From Aquabacterium sp. (lineage in GTDB: Bacteria > Pseudomonadota > Gammaproteobacteria > Burkholderiales > Burkholderiaceae_C), in the NCBI RefSeq assembly GCF_030652515.1, contig NZ_JAUSAR010000082.1, positions 33,597 through 97,596 of the forward strand: a stretch of 64,000 nucleotides of DNA, given 5' to 3'. The notes under the pieces are model-generated. The model was not told the DNA's origin and did no database searches. It saw only the letters and a list, made by a program, of their open reading frames with translations. Position numbers and translations under genes: made by a program. Shown one piece after another: positions 8,946-16,915 of the stretch (position 1 is the stretch's first letter; each line of letters begins with the position of its first letter).

Positions 8946-9719
8946 GTGAAAAACAAAGCCATCCATGGACAGCACACCATGGGTGATGCCGCCTTCGATG
9001 ACTGTGGCAGCCCATGGCTCGGCCGCTGCGCCTGCGGCCACCAGGAGCGGCAGGAAGTGTTCGGATGTCGGGTGGGCGCGGCGTGCATGGGGGGCGTCGA
9101 TCAGGGTGCGGCGCAGCCGTTCAGCATCGCCGCGAATGACCGCGTCGCTGACCCATGCCGAGAACTCACGCACGTAGGCTGCGTCATCCAGTGAGCGGTG
9201 CATGAACTCGGACAGGTTGTGCGTCAGGCTCCCCGAGCCAACAATCAGCACGCCTTCATCCGCCAAAGGCGCGAGTGCCTGACCGAAGGCCCAAGCGCCA
9301 TCGGCATCCAGCCGAGCTGGCAGCGACACCTGAAAGACGGGCACGTCGGCCGCCGGATACATGTAGCGCATCGGCACCCAGGCGCCATGGTCCAGTCCGC
9401 GCACATCATCGGCACGCGGTGACCACCCGGCCTGGCGGAGCACCTGGACCGTTCTGTTTGCCAACCCAGGGTGTCCGGGGGCTGCGTAATGGATCTGGTG
9501 CAAGGCGGGCCCAAAGCCGCCGAAATCGTGGATGGTTTCAGGGCGCGCGGCCAGGCTGACGGTGGGGGCCATCGTCATCCAGTGCGGCGACACCAGCAGC
9601 ACTGCTTGTGGGCGTGGCAGCTCCTGACCAAGCGCAGCCAAACGGGGACCAGCCATTTCCGGTTCCAGCGCGAACGTGGGGGCGCCATGCGAAAGGAATA
9701 CGGTGGGCAGTCGAGCCAT
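8922..9719 (-). CDS. ygiD: YgiD/DODA-type extradiol dioxygenase (LigB superfamily)
   Basis: This 265-residue protein belongs to the class III extradiol ring-cleavage dioxygenase family, close to E. coli YgiD, a 4,5-DOPA dioxygenase. Metal-site candidates are His in FLSHGAPT near residue 11, SPHWMT near residue 46 and HGAWVPM near residue 110, with GSGSLTHNL further on. I chose the ATG at 9719 (MARLPTVFLSHG) because the motif begins there; the track's upstream extension to 10019 carries no family signal. It is a single gene divergent from the histidine kinase, with a 313-nt region between them. The physiological substrate is unknown. Confidence 0.85.
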   Translation of the reverse strand: MARLPTVFLSHGAPTFALEPEMAGPRLAALGQELPRPQAVLLVSPHWMTMAPTVSLAARPETIHDFGGFGPALHQIHYAAPGHPGLANRTVQVLRQAGWSPRADDVRGLDHGAWVPMRYMYPAADVPVFQVSLPARLDADGAWAFGQALAPLADEGVLIVGSGSLTHNLSEFMHRSLDDAAYVREFSAWVSDAVIRGDAERLRRTLIDAPHARRAHPTSEHFLPLLVAAGAAAEPWAATVIEGGITHGVLSMDGFVFHNGASLTT

Positions 9720-10032
9720 GGTGATTCTCCTGGCGCCCTGCGGCAGGGCGATGGCGCAGCAACCTCGCTGCAATGACTGCACTCTAATGGTGGCAGACAA
9801 AGAGATAAACATCGCGAATCCAGATAGACCGATCCGGCAATCGGAACAATCTCTGGAGGTCCGACAAGGCATGCATCCCATGACCTCCGAAAACAGAAAC
9901 GCTGAATTGGTGCAGAGTCCACGGATCAATCCGGGTTGGCGGTCGTTACCGTCGTGACGATCAATGGCGCTTGCCTCACACTGGCAAAAGCGGGCGGACA
10001 AGACACGCGCCCCAGCCATTTCTCGCTACCCG

Positions 10033-11982
10033 ATGGAAGACTTTCGCCCCCACAACGCCGCAGGCTCCCCTGCCCCGATCGATACGACAATCGCCGACGC
10101 CCTCCAAGAACGCATCACCCATGCGCGCGTCCGGATGCTCTACGGCCACATGCCTGTCACCGCCTGGACGCTGGGTGGTTTCATCATCGTGATCGGTGGA
10201 TTGATCCACTTCACTCAGCCTGCACCGCTGACCCTGCCAACCTTGGCCTGGCTGACGCTGGCGCTGGTGCTGGCAGTCACCCGAGCCTTGCACGCGCAGT
10301 CGTATTTCCGTTCGGCCAACCGTCAGGCACCGTTCTGGCGGCGCAGCTACTACTGGCTGAGCTTGGTGTTCAGTGTGTGCTGGGGTGCGCTGCCCTGGGC
10401 ACTTCCCATCAGCCACGATCAGCAACTGGCGACTGCCATCATCGGCGTGATGATCGGCATGGCAGCCACGGGCGCCGCGCAGATCAGCAGCGACCGCGCC
10501 AATGTGCGTGCGTGGACGGTGCCCATTCTGGCGTCCTCCGCCATCTACTGCGCGAACACCGGCGGACCGCTGGGATGGTTCGGCTTCATCAGCATCATGG
10601 GTTTCCTGGTGATCCTGTGGCTGGAGGCGGACCGCGCACACCGCCGCATCAGCGAGATGCTGCGTCTGCGCTTCGAAAGCGAGGAGCTGGCGCATGCCCG
10701 CGCCCAGGCCCTGCACGAAGCCGAATCACTCAGCGCCGCCAAGGGCCGATTCCTGGCCACCATGAGCCACGAGATGCGCACGCCGCTGCACGGCATCCTT
10801 GGCCTGTCGCGCATGCTGCGGGCCCGACTGCGCCAGCCCGAGGACCTGTCCCAGATCGGCCTGCTGCACAACGCTGGCGAGCACCTGCTCGGCGTCATCA
10901 ACGATGTGCTGGACTTCTCTCGGCTCAAGGACCATGGGCTGCGCCTGAACGCCAGGCCTGTGCTGCTCAATGAGCTGGCGAGGCATGTGTGCGAGCTGTC
11001 CCAGGTCACGGCGCGCGACAAGTGCTTGGTGGTGATGCTGCGCTCCGAACTGCCTGACCACCTGTGGCTACAGGCTGACCCGGACCGCTTGCGCCAGGTG
11101 CTCACCAACCTGGTGGGCAACGCCGTCAAGTTCACTGCGCAGGGGCATGTCGTCGTTCGACTCGGACTGGACGGCGGCGACACCGCAGGGCCTGACGAAG
11201 GCGCTTGCCACGTCGTATTCGAGGTGCAGGACACGGGCAGAGGCATTCCCGAAGCGCACATCGAGAGGATATTCGACGCCTTTCACCAGGTCGAGGCCCA
11301 CGACGACTACCAGGTTGGCGGCACGGGGCTTGGCTTGAGCATCTCCCAGCAAATTTGCATGGCCATGGGCGGCAAGCTGCGCTGCGAAAGCCGTGTGGGC
11401 ATTGGCACGACGTTCTCGTTCAACTTGGCTTTGCCCCGAACGCATCGCCCATCGGATGAGGTGGCCAGTGCCGGCCTGCCGCATGACCTATTCAATGACG
11501 ATGACGGTGCCCCGCGACTGGCCGGGCGAGTGCTGGTGGTCGAGGACAACCTCGTCAACGCGCTGGTCGCAAAGGCCACGCTCGAAAGCCTGGGGCTGGA
11601 GGTCGTGGTGGCGGAAAATGGACTGCGTGCGCTCGAATGGCTGGCGGCGCATGAGGCAGATCTGGTGTTGATGGATTTCCACATGCCGGAGATGGGCGGC
11701 ATCGAAGCCACGCGTCGAATCCGCGAAATGGAGGTGCGCCAGGGCTGGTCGGCCATGCCGATCGTGGCCATGAGTGCTGGCGACCAGATTGATGACCATC
11801 GGCATTGCCTGGAGGTCGGCATGAACGACTACGTCAGCAAACCCTTCGTGCCGCGAGACATGAACCGCGTTCTGCGGAGCCATTTGCAAAACCTGGGGCC
11901 GCGGCGCGGCCTCGCGGCTGTGCAAGCACCCTGCGGCGCAAGCCATCCGGCTACGGCTGAGCCGCATCCGATGCAGGCATAA
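10033..11982 (+). CDS. Membrane-bound hybrid sensor histidine kinase / response regulator
   Basis: This 649-residue protein senses an unknown signal and phosphorylates its own receiver domain. The N-terminal third has about six hydrophobic segments (for example AWTLGGFIIVIGGLIHF and GFISIMGFLVILWL) that should form a membrane sensor. A short linker leads to the HisKA domain with the phospho-acceptor His in ATMSHEMRTPLHGILG near residue 244. The HATPase_c domain has NAVKFT, DTGRGIP and GGTGLGLSIS. The receiver domain has LVVEDNLVNALVA, the Asp in LVLMDFHMPEMGG near residue 546, and the conserved SKPF Lys. I preferred the ATG at 10033 to 9964. No response regulator with a DNA-binding domain is adjacent. 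Confidence 0.88.
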   Translation: MEDFRPHNAAGSPAPIDTTIADALQERITHARVRMLYGHMPVTAWTLGGFIIVIGGLIHFTQPAPLTLPTLAWLTLALVLAVTRALHAQSYFRSANRQAPFWRRSYYWLSLVFSVCWGALPWALPISHDQQLATAIIGVMIGMAATGAAQISSDRANVRAWTVPILASSAIYCANTGGPLGWFGFISIMGFLVILWLEADRAHRRISEMLRLRFESEELAHARAQALHEAESLSAAKGRFLATMSHEMRTPLHGILGLSRMLRARLRQPEDLSQIGLLHNAGEHLLGVINDVLDFSRLKDHGLRLNARPVLLNELARHVCELSQVTARDKCLVVMLRSELPDHLWLQADPDRLRQVLTNLVGNAVKFTAQGHVVVRLGLDGGDTAGPDEGACHVVFEVQDTGRGIPEAHIERIFDAFHQVEAHDDYQVGGTGLGLSISQQICMAMGGKLRCESRVGIGTTFSFNLALPRTHRPSDEVASAGLPHDLFNDDDGAPRLAGRVLVVEDNLVNALVAKATLESLGLEVVVAENGLRALEWLAAHEADLVLMDFHMPEMGGIEATRRIREMEVRQGWSAMPIVAMSAGDQIDDHRHCLEVGMNDYVSKPFVPRDMNRVLRSHLQNLGPRRGLAAVQAPCGASHPATAEPHPMQA

Positions 11983-12016
11983 GTCCGTGTTGTGGCCCGA
12001 TTCGGCAGCAATACAT

Positions 12017-12032
12017 GGTACAAACATGTACC
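12017..12032. promoter_or_regulatory. Palindromic operator GGTACA-N4-TGTACC upstream of hydrolase
   Basis: The sequence GGTACAAACATGTACC is a perfect inverted repeat with 6-bp arms and a 4-bp spacer, extended by one more pair (T...A). It lies 70 nt before the hydrolase ATG at 12102. The same palindrome with spacer AAAG occurs at 18466-18481 between the monooxygenase operon and its divergent TetR gene. The two sites are probably bound by the same TetR-family protein. Confidence 0.6.
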
Positions 12033-12101
12033 AATCACGACGCCACATGACTTTGAGATGCGCAAGTTCAACAACGAGCATGCTTGGCCCCAAGCAGTTC
12101 C

Positions 12102-13022
12102 ATGAAGATTCAACAAACGCGCACATCCATCACTGTGGACGACGCCAGCCTGTGCCTGCACCGGTTCAAGCGACCTGATGGTCACGGGCCAGCGGTGTTG
12201 ATGCTCCACGGCATGATGTCCAACGGGCGGGTCTTCTACAGCCGCTCAGGCAAGGGCCTGGCGCCGTGGCTGGCCGAGCGTGGCTACGATGTTTTTGTGG
12301 CGGACTTGCGTGGCAAAGGCGGCAGCATGCCCCTCATCGACCGGAATGCGCGGCACGGTCAGAGCGAAATGATTGGCGTCGACCTGCCGGCCTTGCACGC
12401 CGCCGTGCGGCACCAGGCGCAGGCCAGCCAGGTGCACTGGGTGTCTCATTCCTGGGGCGGCGTGGTGATGAACAGCTGCCTGCTGCGGCATCCCGCCCTC
12501 ATTGCCCAGGTGGCCAGTGTGGTGCACTTCGCCGCCAAGCGCAGCGTCAGGGTTCGCAACCTGCAGCGGAGGATAGAAATCGACCTGATGTGGAATCGGG
12601 TCCTGAAGCGGGTAACGCGTTGGATGGGCTATTTGCCGGCCAGGCAACTGCGCATCGGTTCAGACAACGAGACCCGCAAAACGCGGCGCCAGATTCAGGC
12701 GTGGGTCGAGGCTGACCGCTGGGTGGACGATGACGACGGCTTTGACTACGGCCGCGCTGCGCAGCAAGTCAAGCTGCCGCCCACCCTTTATTTGGCTGCC
12801 ATCGACGATCCGTGTCGCGGGCATCCCGAGGACGTGAAGCGCTTTCGTGCTGAGTCCGGCCCGCACTTCTCCCGGGTCCACGTCCTGTCAAAGCGGGGCG
12901 GCGCGATGCATGACTATGACCACGTCAGCATCGTGACCCACCCGGACGCCGGCAGTGACCAATTCAAGCTGGCTGAAGCATGGATGCAAGGCCGCCACGA
13001 TGCCGTGTCAGAGACTGGCTGA
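12102..13022 (+). CDS. Alpha/beta hydrolase (esterase/lipase-like)
   Basis: This 306-residue alpha/beta-hydrolase-fold enzyme probably cleaves an ester. It shows VLMLHGMMSNGRVFY (oxyanion HG) near residue 30, DVFVADLRGKG near 65, a nucleophile elbow reading SHSWGG near 115, and a late acidic/His region (MHDYDHVSI) near 275. I chose the ATG at 12102; the TTG at 12084 is a possible alternative. The gene converges with the SMP-30-like gene, leaving 2 nt between stops. Its promoter region carries the same palindrome as the monooxygenase operon. This suggests that it hydrolyses the ester made by the Baeyer-Villiger enzyme, or one released later, but that is inference. Confidence 0.78.
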   Translation: MKIQQTRTSITVDDASLCLHRFKRPDGHGPAVLMLHGMMSNGRVFYSRSGKGLAPWLAERGYDVFVADLRGKGGSMPLIDRNARHGQSEMIGVDLPALHAAVRHQAQASQVHWVSHSWGGVVMNSCLLRHPALIAQVASVVHFAAKRSVRVRNLQRRIEIDLMWNRVLKRVTRWMGYLPARQLRIGSDNETRKTRRQIQAWVEADRWVDDDDGFDYGRAAQQVKLPPTLYLAAIDDPCRGHPEDVKRFRAESGPHFSRVHVLSKRGGAMHDYDHVSIVTHPDAGSDQFKLAEAWMQGRHDAVSETG

Positions 13023-13024
13023 AA

Positions 13025-14152
13025 TCACTGGGGCAGCTCACCCGCTGCCACCTTGAGCATGCCGAACGCCGTTGCCACCAGGCTGTGGACATACAAGGTG
13101 CCTTCCACTTCCGTGATGCCGGTCACTTCCGGGTAGCGCCCGCTGGGGTCCTGCAGGTCTGCGAGGATATGGCCCTGCTCGTTGAAGGCCAGTGCGTGAC
13201 CATAGGGCTTGGGCACCGGCAACAAAAAATGGGGCAGGCGGAATGAAGCGGCACGCAAGAAGGGCCAGGGTGCGAGCGCATCGGCCAGCACACTGCGGGC
13301 TTTGGGCAGACCCACCCAGTAGCGGCCCGATTCGCCTTTGGTCAGGTTGTCGGGAAAGGCGGGCAGGTTGTCCAGAATCACGCGGGCCGTGTTGCCCGGC
13401 AAACGGATGTCGAGCTGCCTGGCTGACATGGGGATGCGCCAGATGCGATAGCGTCCGGTCTCCGCCACCAACAGCGATTGGCCATCCTCGGCCAGCACGA
13501 TGCCGTTGGCGAACACCAGCCCGGTAGCAATCACCTCGGTGGTGTGCGTGGCCGGGTCGTGCACCAGTACCCGCCCGTTGCCACGCTGCTCCAGGATCTC
13601 GGCCAGGCTCACTGCCATCGGGTCACCCCAGGGGCCGGGTTGAAAGCGGTGGCTGGCCTCGGTGAAATAGATGCGTCCATCCGGTGCGACGGCCACGGCG
13701 TCGGCGAAGACGATGGCATCGGTGTCCGACACCCGATCGGTGATCAGGCTGACTTGGCCCTTGGGCGTCACGCGAAGCAGGCCCTTGTAGGCATCGGCGG
13801 CGATGAGGTTGCCGTCGCGGTCGAAGTCGAAGCCCAACACGCGACCACCAGTGTCGGCCACGAGTTCAAGGTGGCTGCCATCGCGCTGCAGGCGCACGAT
13901 GTGGCCATTGTCCAGCGCGGTGTACATCAAACCGTCGGGGCCTTGGGCCACATGTTCGGGACCGCCCCCCGAGGTCAGTGGCAACAGGCGCAAGTCGGCC
14001 AAGCGCTCATTGCGTGTGTAGGGGCCACTGTAGCCCGGCGAAGGCTGAGGCTGCCAGGCCACCGGATGGACACCGGTCGGCCAGAAAAGCAGGTAGCCCG
14101 CCAGGGCAACGATGGCCAGTGCGGCAGATGTCAGGAGCGGCTTTGTCATCAT
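13025..14152 (-). CDS. SMP-30/gluconolactonase-like (strictosidine synthase/APMAP type) six-bladed propeller protein
   Basis: This 375-residue protein has an N-terminal hydrophobic segment (LLTSAALAIVALAGYLLFW) that would anchor or export it, then a beta-propeller. Signatures are GPEHVAQGPDGLMYTALDNG near residue 65, DFDRDGNLIAADAYKGL near 110, FADAVAVAPDGRIYFTEAS near 150 and VFANGIVLAEDGQSLLVAET near 215. These are typical of the strictosidine synthase/APMAP branch, which includes lactonases and arylesterases. It lies 27 nt after the SDR gene at 14180, so it is probably the last gene of the monooxygenase operon. A lactonase acting on a Baeyer-Villiger product is plausible. The catalytic calcium residues were not checked individually. 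Confidence 0.75.
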   Translation of the reverse strand: MMTKPLLTSAALAIVALAGYLLFWPTGVHPVAWQPQPSPGYSGPYTRNERLADLRLLPLTSGGGPEHVAQGPDGLMYTALDNGHIVRLQRDGSHLELVADTGGRVLGFDFDRDGNLIAADAYKGLLRVTPKGQVSLITDRVSDTDAIVFADAVAVAPDGRIYFTEASHRFQPGPWGDPMAVSLAEILEQRGNGRVLVHDPATHTTEVIATGLVFANGIVLAEDGQSLLVAETGRYRIWRIPMSARQLDIRLPGNTARVILDNLPAFPDNLTKGESGRYWVGLPKARSVLADALAPWPFLRAASFRLPHFLLPVPKPYGHALAFNEQGHILADLQDPSGRYPEVTGITEVEGTLYVHSLVATAFGMLKVAAGELPQ

Positions 14153-14179
14153 GTCATCGCAGGAGTGAAGTCGGTGTGA

Positions 14180-14995
14180 TCAAGTGGTGGCAACGCGTCG
14201 AACGATGCGTGTGACCAGGCTGGGGGCCAGGCGTTGAAGGCGCACCAACCAGCCTTCTTTGCCCGCGATCAGCAACCTGGGCTGGCGTTGAACGAGTCCG
14301 TCGACAATCGCCTGGGCCACGCGCTGCGGCGGCATGGCCTTGGACTGCCCTGGGTCCTGCTTGCCATGGGTGCCACCCTGCGCCGTGAGGGCATGCACCG
14401 AGATGTCCGTGTTCACGAAACCGGGGTAGGCCAGCATCACGTGCAGGCCTTGGTCCATGGTTTCGGTGCGCAGGGCTTCGAAAAAGCCGTGCATGGCATG
14501 CTTGGCGGCGATGTAGGCCGAGCGATGCGGCGTGGCGATCAGGCCCAGCACGCTGGCCACCGCCACAATGCTGCCGCGCCCGCGGCGGATCATGTCCGGC
14601 GCGACGAGCTTGGTCAGCTGCAGCGGCCCAAAGTAGTTCACCGCCATGATCTTTCGATCGACATCCAGGCTCGTTTCAAGGGCCATGGAGCGGTGCGTGA
14701 TGCCCGCGTTGTGCACCAGTACATCCACCTGCCATCCGCTTGACTTGATGCGGGCGTAGGCCTGCGCAACGTCTTCGCTGGAGGTGAGGTCGAAGGTCTC
14801 AAGGCGGTATTGGCCGTTGACGTTCAGGCGCTGGCACATGGCCAGCGTCTTGTCCAAACCGGGGCGCTCGGACTCGGGTGCGGACAGAATGAGTTGAGCG
14901 CCTTGCGCCGCAAACGTTTTGGCCAACTCGGCCCCGATGCCGCGAGAGGCCCCGGTGATCCAGACGACCTGGTTCTCAAATGAGCTGTGGGCCAT
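14180..14995 (-). CDS. Short-chain dehydrogenase/reductase
   Basis: This is a classical SDR of 271 aa. The NAD(P)-binding motif is ITGASRGIGAEL near residue 13, the NNAG-type motif is VHNAGITHR near 95, and the catalytic Ser-Tyr-Lys set falls in SVLGLIATPHRSAYIAAKHA near 148-168. There is a C-terminal extension with basic residues (LVRLQRLAPSLVTRIVRR), as seen in membrane-associated 3-ketosphinganine reductase-like SDRs. It begins 1 nt after the stop of the SDR at 14997, so the two are co-transcribed. It probably interconverts an alcohol and a ketone in the monooxygenase pathway. Confidence 0.8.
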   Translation of the reverse strand: MAHSSFENQVVWITGASRGIGAELAKTFAAQGAQLILSAPESERPGLDKTLAMCQRLNVNGQYRLETFDLTSSEDVAQAYARIKSSGWQVDVLVHNAGITHRSMALETSLDVDRKIMAVNYFGPLQLTKLVAPDMIRRGRGSIVAVASVLGLIATPHRSAYIAAKHAMHGFFEALRTETMDQGLHVMLAYPGFVNTDISVHALTAQGGTHGKQDPGQSKAMPPQRVAQAIVDGLVQRQPRLLIAGKEGWLVRLQRLAPSLVTRIVRRVATT

Positions 14996-14996
14996 G

Positions 14997-15887
14997 TCAG
15001 TCCTCTTTGTGCTTGGCCGTCAAGGCGTGGCCCATGCTGCTGGCGCCAAAAGAGCGGCCCATCGCCACAACTTCTGCTTCGACCTTCGGTACCGCGACAC
15101 GGGCCTTGCGTTTGACGAAGAACTCCCACACGGGGCTCATGAACAACTGGCGTATCGCGCCGACGGGGGCCAGCGCGGCAGGCACATAGGTTTTTCGTTG
15201 TCGCCGGTTCACGGCGTTGACCATGGAGCGGGAGCAATCCTCCACCGAAGTGACCACATTGAAGGGCCAGGGCAGTTGCTTGAGAGCATCGTTGAACGAG
15301 GCCAGTTCGCGTCGCTGGTCACGCACCAAGTCGGTGTCGATCCACGCGGGGTAGACCACCCCGACGTCCACACCTTTGTGGGCCACTTCCAGGCGCAGGG
15401 CGTTGGCGAAATGGTCCACCCCGCTCTTGGAGGCGGCATAGGCCGAAGTGCCAGGCATGGACTTGAGTGCTGCAGCCGACGAGACCAACAAAAAATAGCC
15501 TTGGCTGCTGGTGATGGCGGGCAAGGTGGCGCTCACCGTTCGGATGACGCCGATCAGATTGACCTCCACCGTCTTGACCAGGGCTTCGACAGGACTGACG
15601 GCCACCGTGCCATTGCTGGCAATGCCAGCGTTGGCGATCACCACATCGAACCCGCCCAGGTGGGCCAGGGCCGCCGTCACGGCACGCTGCACCGAGCCCT
15701 GATCGGTCACGTCGCATTCGGCCCAGCAGTGGCGGGGGCCCAGTTCCTTCGCGAGTGCGGCCAGCCGATCAGGCTCCAGGCCCACCAGGGCCAAGGTGGC
15801 GCCCTGCGCGGCGAGTTGTCGTGCAGTTTCTGCACCGATGCCTCGGGCTGCTCCCGTGATCAGCACGCGCTGTCCTTGTGGCTTCAT
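14997..15887 (-). CDS. Short-chain dehydrogenase/reductase
   Basis: This is a second classical SDR, 296 aa from the ATG at 15887 (MKPQGQRVLITGAARGIG). I rejected the longer track start at 15926 because it overlaps the upstream hydrolase gene. Motifs: TGAARGIGAE near residue 10, NAGIASNGT near 85, and the Ser and Tyr-x3-Lys in SSAAALKSMPGTSAYAASKSG near 135-155. The C-terminal tail beyond residue 240 is longer than in FabG-type enzymes. It starts 2 nt after the upstream hydrolase stop. It is most likely a dehydrogenase for an alcohol produced or consumed by the monooxygenase/esterase steps. Confidence 0.8.
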   Translation of the reverse strand: MKPQGQRVLITGAARGIGAETARQLAAQGATLALVGLEPDRLAALAKELGPRHCWAECDVTDQGSVQRAVTAALAHLGGFDVVIANAGIASNGTVAVSPVEALVKTVEVNLIGVIRTVSATLPAITSSQGYFLLVSSAAALKSMPGTSAYAASKSGVDHFANALRLEVAHKGVDVGVVYPAWIDTDLVRDQRRELASFNDALKQLPWPFNVVTSVEDCSRSMVNAVNRRQRKTYVPAALAPVGAIRQLFMSPVWEFFVKRKARVAVPKVEAEVVAMGRSFGASSMGHALTAKHKED

Positions 15888-15889
15888 GG

Positions 15890-16915
15890 TCAATTCCTTG
15901 GTGATTTCAATGCCAGCGCGCGCCATTGGCGGGCGATTTGCGCCACCGCTGTACGCGATTCCCGGTGGACGCTGGCCAAGTTGATGAAGGCATGGCCCAG
16001 GCGAGGAAAATGAAGGTGCTGAACGGGGGTATCTGCACGCCGGAGGTGGTGCACATAGGCCTGCCCTTCATCCTTCAGCATGTCGTAGCCAGCGGTGACG
16101 ACCAGCGCCGACGCCATCTCAAGCGGCACGCTGGCCAGCAGCGGGGACACCCGCGGGTCCGTGGCGAGCGCCCGGACGTCCCCCAGGTAAGCTCCGTAGA
16201 ACGTTTCTCTTTCAGCGCGGTCAAGGAAATAGCCAGCCCCGAACTGTGCGTGCGATGGCCGAGTCTGCGACAAGTCGGTTCCGGGGTAGATCAGCAGTTG
16301 CGCGACGACATGCTGCCCCTCCTGAGCGAGGCGCGCCGCCGCGACCGCGGCCAGGTTGGCGCCTGCGCTGTCTCCGCCCAATGCCAGGCCTGTCACCCCG
16401 AAGGCATCAAGCTGCTTGAGCGCCCAACGTGCGCTGGCCACTGCGTCGTCAACTGCGGCGGGAAACGGCGCCTCTGGTGCAAGTCGGTAGGCCACTGATA
16501 GCAAAGGCATGCCGCTGCCCTCACACAACAGTCGGCAAGCATCATCGTGGGTGTCCAGATCGCCCATGATGAACCCCCCGCCGTGGAAGAACACGGTCAG
16601 CGGCGCCAGGCTGGCAGGCGAACTGGGGTGATACAGCCGGGCGGCCAGCGATCCCTGATCGGTGGGGATGGACAGGTCTTGCGTGGAGCCAACGGCAAAG
16701 CCCGCTTGAAAGGCGACCATGTCTGCGCGAAAACGTTGGCGAGAAGCCATGGCCGAACCGTCTCGACGCCCCAAGCGTCGAAGGCAGCGCAGCACCTGAA
16801 GGAAGGGCGAGAGTTGATCGACCGCATGGGTATCCGGGCTGGCCGGGTGAGCGCCAGCATCCAGCATGCCGTCCAGGCCACGAAGGAAACGCCCTTTGAC
16901 GCGGGACGCACTCAC
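15890..16915 (-). CDS. Hormone-sensitive-lipase-family alpha/beta hydrolase
   Basis: This is an esterase of the HSL (type IV) family, about 341 aa. The oxyanion motif HGGGFIMGDLDTHDD and the nucleophile motif LGGDSAGANLA are both present. A late Asp (GYDMLKDEG) and His (LGHAFINL) complete the likely triad. I chose the GTG at 16915 because it overlaps the monooxygenase stop (GTGA) and leaves no gap; an internal ATG is possible. The gene is therefore translationally coupled to the Baeyer-Villiger monooxygenase. Hydrolysis of the ester formed by that enzyme is the natural reading of the pair. Confidence 0.82.
   Translation of the reverse strand: MSASRVKGRFLRGLDGMLDAGAHPASPDTHAVDQLSPFLQVLRCLRRLGRRDGSAMASRQRFRADMVAFQAGFAVGSTQDLSIPTDQGSLAARLYHPSSPASLAPLTVFFHGGGFIMGDLDTHDDACRLLCEGSGMPLLSVAYRLAPEAPFPAAVDDAVASARWALKQLDAFGVTGLALGGDSAGANLAAVAAARLAQEGQHVVAQLLIYPGTDLSQTRPSHAQFGAGYFLDRAERETFYGAYLGDVRALATDPRVSPLLASVPLEMASALVVTAGYDMLKDEGQAYVHHLRRADTPVQHLHFPRLGHAFINLASVHRESRTAVAQIARQWRALALKSPRN

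Noticed and set aside
8922-10019. 365-aa frame for the YgiD-like dioxygenase
   Set aside because: The added 100 residues lack any motif; the family N-terminus MARLPTVFLSHG fits the ATG at 9719.
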